Assembly (NCBI RefSeq): GCF_017347085.1
Contig: NZ_JADPSA010000048.1
Location: forward strand, 62,001-126,000
Length of the DNA: 64,000 nucleotides
Reading direction: 5' to 3'
Source: Nesterenkonia sp. E16_10
Lineage (GTDB): Bacteria; Actinomycetota; Actinomycetes; Actinomycetales; Micrococcaceae
Translations under genes and position numbers: made by a program
Notes under the pieces: generated by a model
Told to the model about the DNA's origin: nothing
The model's input: the letters and a program-made list of their open reading frames with translations, nothing else
The model's database searches: none
Shown here: one piece after another, positions 32,825 to 41,979 of the stretch
How positions within the stretch are numbered: the first letter of the stretch is position 1
Layout: the number at the start of each line of letters is the position of its first letter

Positions 32825-34270
32825 ATGGCCAACTCCCTTGATTCCGCTGCGTCCACCGTCTCTCCGACCCGCGTCCGGCTCAGCGATGCGCAGCCGCAGA
32901 TCGCCCTGGGCGCCCTGGACGGCCGCTACCGCAGCGCGGTGGCACCGCTGGTGGACCACCTCTCGGAGGCGGCGCTGAATCGGCACCGCATCCATGTGGA
33001 GGTCGAATGGTTCATCCACCTCTGCGCCGAGCAGGTGCTTCCCGGGCTCCCTGCGCTGAGTGAGGAACAGGTCAGCGGGCTGCGCAGCATCGTCACCGAG
33101 TTCGGCACGGAACAGCTCGAGGAGCTCGGCGCCATCGAGGCGCAGACCCACCACGACGTGAAGGCGGTGGAGTACTTCATCGCGCGCCGGCTCGAGGGGC
33201 TGGGGCTGAGCGAGCTCACCCCGCTGGTGCACTTCGCCTGCACCAGTGAGGACATCAACAACCTCTCCTACGCGCTGGGGATCCGCGACGCCGTGGCGCA
33301 GGTCTGGCTGCCCGCCGCTCGCACCACCCTGGACGGGCTGGCGGCGCTGGCCCAGGACGCCGCCGAGGTGCCGATGCTCTCGCGCACCCACGGACAGCCG
33401 GCCACCCCGACCACGCTGGGCAAGGAGGTCGCGGTCTTCGTGCACCGGCTGCGCCGCCAGCTGCGCCGGATCGAGTCCCAGGAGTTCCTGGGCAAGATCA
33501 ACGGGGCCACCGGCACCTACGCCGCGCACCTGGCCGCCGCCCCCGACGCCGACTGGCCTGCCCTGGCGCAGCGCTTCGTGGAGAAGCTGGGCCTGACCTT
33601 CAACCCGCTGACCACCCAGATCGAGTCCCACGACTACCAGGCGGAGCTCTATGCGGACATGGCCCGGTTCAACCGGATCCTGCACGGGCTCTGCGTGGAC
33701 GTCTGGAGCTACATCTCCATCGGGTTCTTCCGGCAGATCCCGGTGGCCGGCGCCACCGGCTCCTCGACCATGCCGCACAAGGTCAACCCGATCCGCTTCG
33801 AGAACGCCGAGGCCAACCTGGAGATCTCCAACGCGCTGCTCGACGCGCTGGGCTCCACTCTGGTGGAGTCCCGCTGGCAGCGCGATCTCACCGACTCCTC
33901 CGGTCAGCGCAACATCGGCACCGCGATGGGCCACTCGGTGCTGGCGCTGAGCAATATGAGCAAGGGGCTCAAGCAGCTCGACGTCGCCGCCGACGTCATC
34001 GCGGCGGACCTCGACTCCAACTGGGAGGTCCTCGGGGAGGCGATCCAGACCGTGATGCGCGCCGAGGCCATCGCCGGCGTGGACTCCATGGAGAACCCCT
34101 ATGAGCGGCTCAAGGAGCTGACCCGCGGCCGCCGGGTGGACGCCGAGAAGCTCAAGGAATTCGTCACCGGACTCGGACTCAGCCAGGACGCCGAGGCCCG
34201 ACTGGCCCAGCTGACCCCCGGCGGGTACACCGGCCTGGCAGCCGCGCTGGCCGAGCAGTTCGGCCGCTAG
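32825..34270 (+). CDS. purB: Adenylosuccinate lyase
   Basis: A 481-residue fumarase/aspartase-superfamily lyase of purine synthesis, cleaving adenylosuccinate and SAICAR. Landmarks are ALDGRYRSAVAPL near the start, THHDVKAVEYFI (about 115), FACTSEDINNLSYAL, LSRTHGQPATPTTLGKE with catalytic His, and the signature TGSSTMPHKVNPIRFENAE (about 315). ATG 32825 gives the expected length; upstream readings into the divergent region are rejected. Confidence 0.97.
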   Translation: MANSLDSAASTVSPTRVRLSDAQPQIALGALDGRYRSAVAPLVDHLSEAALNRHRIHVEVEWFIHLCAEQVLPGLPALSEEQVSGLRSIVTEFGTEQLEELGAIEAQTHHDVKAVEYFIARRLEGLGLSELTPLVHFACTSEDINNLSYALGIRDAVAQVWLPAARTTLDGLAALAQDAAEVPMLSRTHGQPATPTTLGKEVAVFVHRLRRQLRRIESQEFLGKINGATGTYAAHLAAAPDADWPALAQRFVEKLGLTFNPLTTQIESHDYQAELYADMARFNRILHGLCVDVWSYISIGFFRQIPVAGATGSSTMPHKVNPIRFENAEANLEISNALLDALGSTLVESRWQRDLTDSSGQRNIGTAMGHSVLALSNMSKGLKQLDVAADVIAADLDSNWEVLGEAIQTVMRAEAIAGVDSMENPYERLKELTRGRRVDAEKLKEFVTGLGLSQDAEARLAQLTPGGYTGLAAALAEQFGR

Positions 34271-34277
34271 GCGCCGC

Positions 34278-34910
34278 ATGGACCAGGGAAACTCTGACCA
34301 GGGAGCCCTCGATCACGGAGCCTCTGATCACGGGACCTTCGCCGAGGACCACCGGACCCAGTATCAGCGCCTGCGCGACGGGCACTGGTACCGGGCCGAT
34401 GAAGAGATCCTCGCGCGGGCCTCAGCGGCGCATCAGCTGGCTCACCGCTACAGCCAGGCCGCGGCCCAGGGCGAGGACGACGCCGCCGCCGCGCTGCTGC
34501 CCCAGCTGATCGGTGAGCTCGGTGAAGACGTGGCGATCCGTCCCCCGCTCTCGGTGGACTACGGAGCGCATATGTCCATCGGCGACCGGGTCTTCATCAA
34601 CACCGGCCTGGTGGCTCTCGACGTCGCCCCCATCCGGATCGGGGCCGACTGCCTGCTCGGTCCCAATGTGCAGCTGCTGACCCCGATCCACCCCCTGGAG
34701 CCCGGCCCGCGCCAGCAGAAGTGGGAGTCGGCGGAGCCGATCACGCTGGAGGAGAACGTGTGGCTCGGCGGCGGCGTCGTCGTCTGCCCCGGGGTCACCA
34801 TCGGTCGCAACTCCGTGATCGGAGCAGGCTCCGTGGTCACCCGCGACATCCCCGCGAACTGCGTGGCCGTGGGCAATCCCGCGCGGGTCATCCGGGCGCT
34901 GGGGAGCTGA
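34278..34910 (+). CDS. Maltose/galactoside O-acetyltransferase-like protein
   Basis: A 210-residue left-handed beta-helix acetyltransferase. The N-terminal Mac domain contains DGHWYRADEEILARASAAHQL. Hexapeptide turns cover about 95-205 (MSIGDRVFINTGLVALD, IRIGADCLLGPNVQLL, VWLGGGVVVCPGVTIGRNSVIGAGSVV). The catalytic His is in LTPIHPLEPG (about 137). The first 20 residues are low-complexity with repeated DQG/DHG units, so a later start is possible. It follows purB by seven bases. Acceptor sugar unknown. Confidence 0.88.
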   Translation: MDQGNSDQGALDHGASDHGTFAEDHRTQYQRLRDGHWYRADEEILARASAAHQLAHRYSQAAAQGEDDAAAALLPQLIGELGEDVAIRPPLSVDYGAHMSIGDRVFINTGLVALDVAPIRIGADCLLGPNVQLLTPIHPLEPGPRQQKWESAEPITLEENVWLGGGVVVCPGVTIGRNSVIGAGSVVTRDIPANCVAVGNPARVIRALGS

Positions 34911-35031
34911 AGCCCCGCGGAAGCAGGTCTGGTGACGCAGCTGCGGTCGCCAGGCGCTCAGTGCTTCCGCTGCGCTCGGGGCCGGGTCAGAATGGCCAGG
35001 TCCAGCTGAGATCCACCACGGAAGGCTCCCC

Positions 35032-35442
35032 ATGACCATCGGCCTGACCCCCTACCTGCAGTTTCCCGGAACAGCCCGCCAGGCTCTGGAGTTCTACCAC
35101 TCGGCCCTCGGCGGCGAGCTGGAGATGATGACCTTCGCCCAGGGCATGGGCGCCGAGGATGAGACCCAGGACCTGATCATGCATGGGTCGCTGTTCCTCG
35201 ATCGGGGCATCCACCTGATGGCCGCCGATGCGCCCCCAGGCATGACCAGCGTGCTGGGGACGGTGTCGCTGAGCAACAGTGAAGCCGACGACGCCGAGCA
35301 CGGAACCCTGGTGCAGTGGTGGGAGAAGCTCTCCGAGGGGGCGCAGATCACCGAGCCGCTGGCGAAGTCACCCTGGGGAGACAGCTTCGGGATGCTCACC
35401 GATAAGTTCGGAGTCCCCTGGATGGTCAATGCATCGCGCTGA
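35032..35442 (+). CDS. VOC-fold protein (PhnB/glyoxalase-like)
   Basis: A 136-residue single-domain vicinal-oxygen-chelate protein. It starts MTIGLTPYLQFPGTARQALEFYHSALGG, the PhnB-type opening (landmarks YLQFPGTARQALEFY). IMHGSLFLDRGIHLMAADAPP and WGDSFGMLTDKFGVPWMVN complete the two beta-alpha-beta-beta-beta modules. The function is unspecified in this family. It is 121 bases after the acetyltransferase and converges on the carotenoid operon. Confidence 0.88.
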   Translation: MTIGLTPYLQFPGTARQALEFYHSALGGELEMMTFAQGMGAEDETQDLIMHGSLFLDRGIHLMAADAPPGMTSVLGTVSLSNSEADDAEHGTLVQWWEKLSEGAQITEPLAKSPWGDSFGMLTDKFGVPWMVNASR

Positions 35443-35479
35443 GCGGCACCCGGCGCGGAGGGTCACCAGGTGCCGGCTC
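35441..35479. terminator. Hairpin between convergent VOC and crtEb genes
   Basis: GAGCGGCACC (35441-35450) pairs with GGTGCCGGCTC (35469-35479) with one bulged base and an 18-base loop. It spans the gap between two convergent stop codons and could terminate both transcripts. No U-tract. Confidence 0.5.
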
Positions 35480-36344
35480 ACCAGCTCCAGACCAGCAACA
35501 GGGTCCCGAGCAGCCCGCAGCCGTAGTTCAGCCAGATGAACCTGCGCCAGGCGGAGTTCACCGCGGCCGAACCGTCATCGGTGACGTTGAACCAGGGCAG
35601 CGAGATCGCCACATAGGGGATCACCAGCAGTGCGGCCAGCGGGGTCGGCCAGGGGGTGAGCAGCAGCAGCACCCCGGCGCCGACCCAGAGCAGCACCGCC
35701 ATGCGCACGGTGCGGCGGGCCCCGATCGCGGTGGCCACCGAGGAGATCCCACCCTCACGATCGGGCACCACATCCTGGACCGCACCGAAGGCGTGGGCGG
35801 CCATCCCCCAGAGGAAGAAGGCTCCCAGGATGATCATCACCGTGGGCCCGGGGGTGACGCCGAACCGGTCATGGGCGAGCGTGAAGCCGACCACGGCGGG
35901 GCTGACGAAGTGGGTGCTGGAGGTCAGCGAGTCCAGGAACGGGCGCTCCTTGAAGCGCAGCCCCTTCACCGAGTAGGCGGCCACGGCGAACAGGCTCACC
36001 AGCATCGCGGCCCAGGTGGCGGGGCCGCCGCCGAGCATCAGCAGCAGCGCCGGCGGCACCGTGCTCAGCGCCGAGATCCACAGCACCGTCGAATGCAGCG
36101 CCGGATCTAACAGCGCGCCCTCGATGCCGCCCTTGCGCGGATTGCGCAGGTCGGATTCGTAGTCGAAGACATCGTTGATCCCGTACATCGCCACGTTATA
36201 AGGGACCAGGAAGAACAGCGCGCCGAGCATGAGCACCCAGTCGATCTCCCGCGCGGCGAAGAGATAGGCGGCGGCGAAGGGAAAGGCGGTGTTGATCCAG
36301 CTGAAGGGACGCGAGGAGAGCAGCAGCTGACGGATCAGGCTCAT
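35478..36344 (-). CDS. crtEb: UbiA-family prenyltransferase, lycopene elongase
   Basis: A 288-residue membrane prenyltransferase with about eight helices. The first Asp-rich motif is YGINDVFDYESDLRNP (about 53-68) and the second is FGAVQDVVPDREGG (about 186-199). In the C50 pathway this enzyme adds C5 units to lycopene. The assignment rests on its position directly after the crtYe/crtYf pair, overlapping crtYf by ATGA. It is the last gene of the operon. Confidence 0.9.
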   Translation of the reverse strand: MSLIRQLLLSSRPFSWINTAFPFAAAYLFAAREIDWVLMLGALFFLVPYNVAMYGINDVFDYESDLRNPRKGGIEGALLDPALHSTVLWISALSTVPPALLLMLGGGPATWAAMLVSLFAVAAYSVKGLRFKERPFLDSLTSSTHFVSPAVVGFTLAHDRFGVTPGPTVMIILGAFFLWGMAAHAFGAVQDVVPDREGGISSVATAIGARRTVRMAVLLWVGAGVLLLLTPWPTPLAALLVIPYVAISLPWFNVTDDGSAAVNSAWRRFIWLNYGCGLLGTLLLVWSW

Positions 36345-36679
36345 TCAGCGACCCGCTCGGCGTCGGGTTCAGCACCGTGGCCGGGCTCAGTGGTCCTGCG
36401 CCGACGCAGCAGATGCCAGGCGGCGGGCAGCAGCAGCACCGCGGCCAGCGAGTAGCTGAAGTCCTCCAGCGGCGCGAGCCCCAGATAGAGGCCCATCAGG
36501 TGCTCGTGGCCGTAGCGCACGATGTCCAGTCCGATGATCACATTGTCGAAGACCGCGGTGAGGCTCAGCAGCACGACGGTGCTCAGCGCGACCGCGCCCC
36601 AGTGGATCTCGCGGCGCAGCAGCACCGCGGCGAGCACCGCCGGGACCATGAAGGCCAGGCTCAGCCAGAGATACGCCAT
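36341..36679 (-). CDS. crtYf: C50 carotenoid cyclase subunit (CrtYf/CrtYh type)
   Basis: A 112-residue three-helix lycopene-cyclase-domain protein: LSLAFMVPAVLAAVLLRR, then VVLLSLTAVFDNVIIGLDIVRYG with the family FDNxxI...V.Y motif, and GLAPLEDFSYSLAAVLLLPAAWH. One half of the heterodimeric C50 epsilon/gamma-cyclase. Starts one base after crtYe ends. Ye versus Yf naming follows gene order. Confidence 0.9.
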   Translation of the reverse strand: MAYLWLSLAFMVPAVLAAVLLRREIHWGAVALSTVVLLSLTAVFDNVIIGLDIVRYGHEHLMGLYLGLAPLEDFSYSLAAVLLLPAAWHLLRRRRTTEPGHGAEPDAERVAE

Positions 36680-37036
36680 CTAGGAACCCCCTCCGCCGTG
36701 AACGCTCGATCGACTCCGCTGGCTCCTGTGCCGCAGCAGCTTCGCGGCCCCGGTGTAGAGGATCATGGTGCACAGGCTCAAGAACGCCAGGAACACCGGT
36801 TCCTCCAGCGGCATCTCAGGTCCGAGCACCACGCCGGTGAGGTAGCGGCTCTCACCCATCAGGAAGATTCCCAGCCCGATCCCGGCGAAGTCCCAAAGCA
36901 GGAAGAAGACGACGCCGAGCAGGGTCACCGCCGCGGCCGCCCGCGCGTCGGCGAAGAAGAACAGCCGGAAGCGCCGATCGATGAGCAGCATGGCGCAGGC
37001 CGCTGCCAGCAGCCCGGCGAGGTAGAGGAAGGACAC
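36680..37036 (-). CDS. crtYe: C50 carotenoid cyclase subunit (CrtYe/CrtYg type)
   Basis: A 118-residue membrane protein forming the other cyclase half. Landmarks are MLLIDRRFRLFFFADARAAA, LLWDFAGIGLGIFLMGESRYLTG (family WDxxGIxxG motif) and PLEEPVFLAFLSLCTMILY. It begins six bases after crtI and abuts crtYf. Partner enzymes in decaprenoxanthin and sarcinaxanthin clusters have the same sizes. Confidence 0.9.
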   Translation of the reverse strand: MSFLYLAGLLAAACAMLLIDRRFRLFFFADARAAAAVTLLGVVFFLLWDFAGIGLGIFLMGESRYLTGVVLGPEMPLEEPVFLAFLSLCTMILYTGAAKLLRHRSQRSRSSVHGGGGS

Positions 37037-37042
37037 GCTCGC

Positions 37043-38707
37043 TCAGCCCGCCTGCCCGACGGTGTCGGCCCCCAGCGACTCGGGGCCCAGCGACTCGGGG
37101 CTCAGCGGACCGGCGCTGTAGTCCCGGCGCAGGTGCTTGAGCACCAGCTCCGCGCTGATCAGACACATCGGCACACCGATCCCGGGAGCCACGGTGCCCC
37201 CGGCGTAGTAGAGCCCGCGCACCTTCGGCGAGACGTTCTGCGGGCGGAACATCGCGGACTGCCGGAGCGTGTGGGCCTGGCCCAGCACCGAACCCCGCCA
37301 GGAGTTGTAGTCGGCCGCGAAGTCGGCCGGCCCGATCGTCTCGCGCAGCACGATCCTCTCCTCGAAGTCCTCGATCCCGCCCCAGCCGCCGATCTGCTCG
37401 ATGGCGGCCTGCGCGATGGCCTCCACGGTCGGGTCCCCGGCGCCGTCGCGGCCACCGGCTCCCAGGGAGACATCCGCCGGGACCGGGATCAGCACGAAGA
37501 GGTTCTCGTGACCCTCGGGCGCCAGGCCCGGCTCGCTCGCGCTGGCCCGGCAGACATAGGAGGAGGCCGGGGTCGGGACGGAGGGGTTCTCCCCGAAGAT
37601 GGACTCGAAGTTCGCGGTCCAGTCCCTAGTGAAGAACAGCGAGTGATGCGCGAGCTCCGGGAGCTCTCCGCGCACACCGAGCATCACCAGCACCGCGCCG
37701 GGGCCGGAGGTGACCTTCTCCCACCAGGCCTCGGGGTAGCTGCGGTCCGCCTCGGAGAGCAGCCTGGTCTCGGTGTGGTGCAGATCCGCTGCCGAGACCA
37801 CATGATCCGCATGCTCGGTGTGCACCCGTCCCTGGGCGTCGCGCCAGCGCACGCCCGTGGCCACGCGCTGCGGGCCGGTCCTGAACCTGGAGCCCAGGCG
37901 GGAGCCCGATGCGGAGCGAGGGTCTGCCTCGGTGAGGATCTCGGTGACCTCTGCCCCGGTGGTGATCTGCGCTCCGGCAGCTTCGGCCAGGCGTCGGAAG
38001 CTCGCGAGGACCTCCCAGAATCCGCCCATCGGGTAACGCACGCCGTCGTCGAGGTCCAGGGCGCTCATCAGGTGGTACATCGCCGGCGCGTCCTGCGGAC
38101 GAGTGCCGAGGAAGACCGCCGGGTAGCCGAGGATCTGGCGCAGCACCGGGTGCTTGAACCGGCGCTGCACGAAGCGCTCCAGCGAGGTCAGCAGCAGCTG
38201 GGCCAGCTCCGGGGCGGACTTCAGCACCTCGGGCACCGCCAGGTTGTGCAGTCGTTTGAACGGGTTGTAGAGGAAGCGTCGCTCGGCGATCGCGGTGGTG
38301 CGCTTGGCCGAGGCGATGTATCGCTCCAGGGCCGGTCCGCTGCCGGGCTCGAGCTCCTCGAAGAGGGCTCGGACCCGCTCCGCCCCCTTGGGCAGGTCCA
38401 CCGGGGCCGGCGGCGCCTGGCCGGGGTGGGGCTCGGAGTAGACCCGGTAGGCGGGGTCCAGGTCGACCAGGGTGAGCTGCTCCTCCGCCGTGGTGCCCAT
38501 CAGGTTGTAGAAGTGCTCGAACACCGAAGGCATCAGGTACCAGGACGGGCCGGTGTCGAACTGGAATCCGTCCTCCGCCAGCATCCCGGCGCGACCACCG
38601 GTGCGGAATCCCTTCTCCAGGACCAGGACGTCATGACCCTCTCGGGCCAGCAGCGCGGCGCTGGCGAGTCCGGCAACTCCGGCGCCGATCACTATGGTGC
38701 GTGGCAT
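37043..38707 (-). CDS. crtI: Phytoene desaturase
   Basis: A 554-residue FAD enzyme converting phytoene to lycopene. It begins MPRTIVIGAGVAGLASAALLA with the dinucleotide-binding GxGxxG motif and FDTGPSWYLMP at about 50. The C-terminal FAD signature is VRGLYYAGGTVAPGIGVPMCLISAE (landmarks YYAGGTVAPGIGVPM). The ATG overlaps the crtB stop (TGATG). A low-complexity tail with repeated GPESLG units follows the conserved end. The longer reading to 38950 shadows crtB. Confidence 0.94.
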   Translation of the reverse strand: MPRTIVIGAGVAGLASAALLAREGHDVLVLEKGFRTGGRAGMLAEDGFQFDTGPSWYLMPSVFEHFYNLMGTTAEEQLTLVDLDPAYRVYSEPHPGQAPPAPVDLPKGAERVRALFEELEPGSGPALERYIASAKRTTAIAERRFLYNPFKRLHNLAVPEVLKSAPELAQLLLTSLERFVQRRFKHPVLRQILGYPAVFLGTRPQDAPAMYHLMSALDLDDGVRYPMGGFWEVLASFRRLAEAAGAQITTGAEVTEILTEADPRSASGSRLGSRFRTGPQRVATGVRWRDAQGRVHTEHADHVVSAADLHHTETRLLSEADRSYPEAWWEKVTSGPGAVLVMLGVRGELPELAHHSLFFTRDWTANFESIFGENPSVPTPASSYVCRASASEPGLAPEGHENLFVLIPVPADVSLGAGGRDGAGDPTVEAIAQAAIEQIGGWGGIEDFEERIVLRETIGPADFAADYNSWRGSVLGQAHTLRQSAMFRPQNVSPKVRGLYYAGGTVAPGIGVPMCLISAELVLKHLRRDYSAGPLSPESLGPESLGADTVGQAG

Positions 38708-39582
38708 CAGTGGGTCTCCAGTCGGGTGGTCAGGGCGGCCCGGGCGGCCAGTCCAGCTTTGCAGGCGTTGGAGACCCGGACCCGTGAGTGGTAGAGCTCC
38801 TGCACCGGGGTCGCGGCGATCTTCTCCAGCAGCGCCTCGAAGAGCGCGCAGGCGCTGCGCACCGCGGTGCGTGCGTCGCGCGGGAGCAGCGGCATCGCGG
38901 ACCGGGCCTCGGCGAGCTGACTGCGCACGGTGTCCACCCAGGCTTGGCATTGCGCCTCGGTGAGTCCCTCGCCGCCGCCCAGGTAGTCGCGGCCGAGCTC
39001 GTCGGTGTCCTCGGCCAGGTCGCGCAGGAAGTTGATGTTCTGGAACGCCGCGCCCAGCGCGCGGGCACCGCCGACGAGGGTCTCGCGTTCAGCCTCGGTG
39101 CGGTGCTCCTCGCGCAGGAACACCTGCAGGCACATCAGCCCGATCACCTCGGCGGAGCCGTAGACGTAGTCCGCGTGCTCGGCGGCGCCATAGGCGGCGG
39201 GCTCGAGATCGGCGCGCATCGAGTCGAAGAAGGGATCGATCAGATCCAGCCCGATCTGGGCCTCGATCGCGGTGCGCGCGAAGGCATGGACCACCAGGTC
39301 GGTGCTGTAGCCACGGCTCAGCGCGCGCCGGGTCTCCTCGGCGTAGTGCTCGAGCGCCTCGGCCTTCTGCGCCGGGTCCAGTCCGGCCGCGCTGGCGGCG
39401 CCGTCGACGACCTCGTCGGCGACCCGGACCAGGGCGTAGATGCTGCGCACATGGCTGCGGTGGCGCGGGCCCAGCAGCCGGGTGGCCAGTCCGAAGGAGG
39501 TCGAGTAGGAGGAGATCACCCGGTCCGCCGTGGCTCGCGCGGTGGAGGTGAAGTGCTCTGCCGGATCGGTGGGTGCGCTCAC
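38707..39582 (-). CDS. crtB: Phytoene synthase
   Basis: A 291-residue squalene/phytoene synthase condensing two GGPP molecules. Asp-rich motifs are visible in SIYALVRVADEVVDG (about 47-61) and FLRDLAEDTDELGRDYLG (about 185-202). SSYSTSFGLATRLL supplies the N-terminal motif. The GTG start overlaps the idi stop (GTGA), and the end overlaps crtI, indicating tight coupling. Confidence 0.94.
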   Translation of the reverse strand: MSAPTDPAEHFTSTARATADRVISSYSTSFGLATRLLGPRHRSHVRSIYALVRVADEVVDGAASAAGLDPAQKAEALEHYAEETRRALSRGYSTDLVVHAFARTAIEAQIGLDLIDPFFDSMRADLEPAAYGAAEHADYVYGSAEVIGLMCLQVFLREEHRTEAERETLVGGARALGAAFQNINFLRDLAEDTDELGRDYLGGGEGLTEAQCQAWVDTVRSQLAEARSAMPLLPRDARTAVRSACALFEALLEKIAATPVQELYHSRVRVSNACKAGLAARAALTTRLETH

Positions 39583-40151
39583 GCGGGGGCGCTCCAGCCA
39601 GCCTGCTCCGAGCCCTCGAGCGCCGCCATGGCCTCGAGCTGCTCGACCATCCAGGGGCTGAACGCGAAGGGCGCGTCCGCCGCGGCGCGCTTGACCGCGT
39701 CCAGGTCAGCCCACTGCCACTGGCTGACCTCGTCCGGCACCGGGGTCAGCTCCGAGGCCAGGACCGCGGTGAAGACCGGGCAGATCTCGTTCTCGACGAC
39801 GCCGCTGGCATCCACCGCGCGGTACCGGAACTCCGGCAGCGTCGCGCGGATCTCGGTCAGCTCCGCGCCGAGCTCCTGGCGGGCCCTGCGACGCACCGCC
39901 TCGGTGAGCTCCTCCTCCGGGCCCGGGTGTCCGCAGAAGCTGTTGGTCCACACACCGGGCCAGGTGGTCTTCGACAGGGCCCGGCGGGTGATCAGCAGTC
40001 GGCCCGAGGTGTCGAAGAGGTAGCAGGAGAACCCCAGATGCAGCGGGGTCTCGAGGGTATGCACCGTGGCCTTGAGGGCGGAGCCCACCGGCGCTCCGGC
40101 CTCCGAGAGGAGGACTACGTGTTCCTGAGTGGAGGAGGCGCCTGAGGTCAT
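39579..40151 (-). CDS. idi: Isopentenyl-diphosphate delta-isomerase, type I
   Basis: A 190-residue Nudix-fold isomerase of IPP and DMAPP. The catalytic Cys is in WTNSFCGHPGPEEE (about 73) and the catalytic Glu in VVENEICPVF (about 122). LHLGFSCYLFDTSGRLLITRRA gives the metal-site His region. It is the first gene of the carotenoid operon, which supplies DMAPP for prenyl chain and C50 elongation steps. Confidence 0.95.
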   Translation of the reverse strand: MTSGASSTQEHVVLLSEAGAPVGSALKATVHTLETPLHLGFSCYLFDTSGRLLITRRALSKTTWPGVWTNSFCGHPGPEEELTEAVRRRARQELGAELTEIRATLPEFRYRAVDASGVVENEICPVFTAVLASELTPVPDEVSQWQWADLDAVKRAAADAPFAFSPWMVEQLEAMAALEGSEQAGWSAPA

Positions 40152-40359
40152 GGATCGAGCATATCTACTGAAGCCGCTCCTGTGCGGAACGCGTCACAGC
40201 CGCGGCCCGGATAAGACGTGACCCCCGCCAGGAGCTGACTCGCAGAGGACTTACACAGAGTCCGGGCAGAGGACGATGTTAGATTGACCGCTACGTGCCG
40301 CGGCACGGCCTTATATGCCGAGGACGCCGCGGAGATCTTCGAGCGAGGACGTGGGCCAG

Positions 40360-41829
40360 ATGGCAACAGCAGCGGTGACCGGAGCAACTGGATATATCGG
40401 AGGACGGCTGGTGCCCCAGCTGCTCCGCGCAGGGCACGAGGTCCGGGTGCTCACGCGCCGCGCCGAGGCGCTGCGCGACGTTCCCTGGCGAGACGAGGTC
40501 ACCGTCGTCGAAGGTGACCTCACCGACCCGGAGGCGGCGAAGGAGCTCTGTGAGGGCGCCGACACCGCATATTTCCTGGTCCACTCGATGACCTCGGACC
40601 GCAGCTTCGAGGAGCTCGACGAACGCTGCGCCGAGGTGCTGGGCGCCGCGGCGAAGGAGGCCGGCGTCGGGCATATCGTCTACCTGGCCGGCCTGCACCC
40701 GGACACCGCCGAAGGTGAGCTCAGCGCCCACCTGCGCTCCAGGGTCCATGTCGGTGAGGTGCTGGAGTCCAGCGGCGTGCCCACCCTGACTCTGCAGGCC
40801 GGGCTGGTGATCGGTTCCGGCTCCGCCAGCTTCGAGATGATCCGCCACCTCACCGACGTGCTCCCGGTCATGCCCGCACCGAAATGGGTGCTCAACCAGA
40901 TCCAGCCCATCGCGGTGCGCGATGCGCTGCACTACCTGACCCGCGCGATGGACATCGAGCTGAGCTCCAGCGTCCGGGCCGACATCGGTGGCCCCGATGT
41001 GCACAGCTACGCGCAGCTGATGAAGATCTACGCCCGCACCGCGGAGCTCAACGAGCCCCGGGTGATCGCGCTCCCGGTGCTCACCCCCTGGCTCGCCGCC
41101 CAGTGGGTCAACCTGGTCACCCCGATCCCGCGCACGCTGGCGATCCCGCTGGTGGAGTCGCTGCAGCACGACTGTGTGGTCAAGGACCAGATCATCGACG
41201 AGATCATCGCCCCGCCCGAGGAAGGACTCACCGACTACGAGACCTCGGTGCGGCTGGCCCTGGACAAGATCTCCGCCGATCGGGTGGAGACCACCTGGGC
41301 CGCGGCCCATCCGCTCGACGTGCCCTCGGAGTCCCTGCCCTCGGACCCGGACTGGACCGGACGCTCGGTGCTGGTCGACGAGCGCGAGCGGCTCTCCACC
41401 GCCTCCCCGGAAGCGGTCTTTGCGGTCATCGAGGGCATCGGCGGGGAGACCGGATACTTCTCGCTCTCCCGCGCCTGGGCGCTGCGCGGCCTCGCCGACA
41501 AGCTGGTCGGCGGCGTGGGCATGGGACGTGGCCGGCGCAGCCGGGGTCAGCTCGCCCTGGGCGACACCCTGGACTGGTGGCGCGTGGAGGATCTGGAACG
41601 CGGCCGGCTGCTGCGCCTGCGCGCCGAGATGAAGGTGCCGGGGCAGGCCTGGCTGGAGTTCATGGTGGAGCCGGAGGGAACCGGGTCCCGCTATCGGCAG
41701 CGCGCGATCTTCTTCCCCCGCGGCCTTGCCGGTCGCGCCTACTGGCTAGGCGTGACCCCCTTCCACGCCATCATCTTCAAGAAGATGGCGGCCCGGATCC
41801 TCGCCGAGGCCGAGCAGGCGAGCGCCTGA
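40360..41829 (+). CDS. NAD(P)-binding SDR-like protein with C-terminal DUF2867 domain
   Basis: A 489-residue protein. Residues 1-290 form an atypical SDR (NmrA-like) domain with TGATGYIGGRLVPQLLRAGH (cofactor motif) and DTAYFLVHSM. The rest is a DUF2867 domain, DTLDWWRVEDLERGRLLRLRAEM to a hydrophobic FHAIIFKKMAARIL end. It has no assigned substrate. ATG 40360 is chosen, with GAGGAC about 10 bases upstream; GTG 40351 and ATG 40315 are alternatives. It is divergent from the carotenoid operon, sharing a 208-base promoter region. Confidence 0.83.
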   Translation: MATAAVTGATGYIGGRLVPQLLRAGHEVRVLTRRAEALRDVPWRDEVTVVEGDLTDPEAAKELCEGADTAYFLVHSMTSDRSFEELDERCAEVLGAAAKEAGVGHIVYLAGLHPDTAEGELSAHLRSRVHVGEVLESSGVPTLTLQAGLVIGSGSASFEMIRHLTDVLPVMPAPKWVLNQIQPIAVRDALHYLTRAMDIELSSSVRADIGGPDVHSYAQLMKIYARTAELNEPRVIALPVLTPWLAAQWVNLVTPIPRTLAIPLVESLQHDCVVKDQIIDEIIAPPEEGLTDYETSVRLALDKISADRVETTWAAAHPLDVPSESLPSDPDWTGRSVLVDERERLSTASPEAVFAVIEGIGGETGYFSLSRAWALRGLADKLVGGVGMGRGRRSRGQLALGDTLDWWRVEDLERGRLLRLRAEMKVPGQAWLEFMVEPEGTGSRYRQRAIFFPRGLAGRAYWLGVTPFHAIIFKKMAARILAEAEQASA

Positions 41830-41874
41830 GACCGAGCCGGATCGGTGGGGTCCGAAAGATTTTTCAGATTTCCA

Positions 41875-41901
41875 CCATCCGATCCTGATCTCGCTCCGAA
41901 C
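41875..41901 (+). promoter_or_regulatory. SigK-type ECF promoter of the fasciclin gene
   Basis: CCATCC (41875-41880), 15 bases, CCGAAC (41896-41901). The identical pair with identical spacing occurs before the molybdoenzyme gene. The form resembles the mycobacterial SigK motif as I recall it (CCATCC then CCGAAT-like). It gives a leader of about 70 bases. Confidence 0.75.
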
Positions 41902-41979
41902 TCTGCGTACATGGCCTGGTCGACACCACGATCAGTGGCTGTGAACCAGACCAACGTGCGACCAACAGGAGATTCAGTC

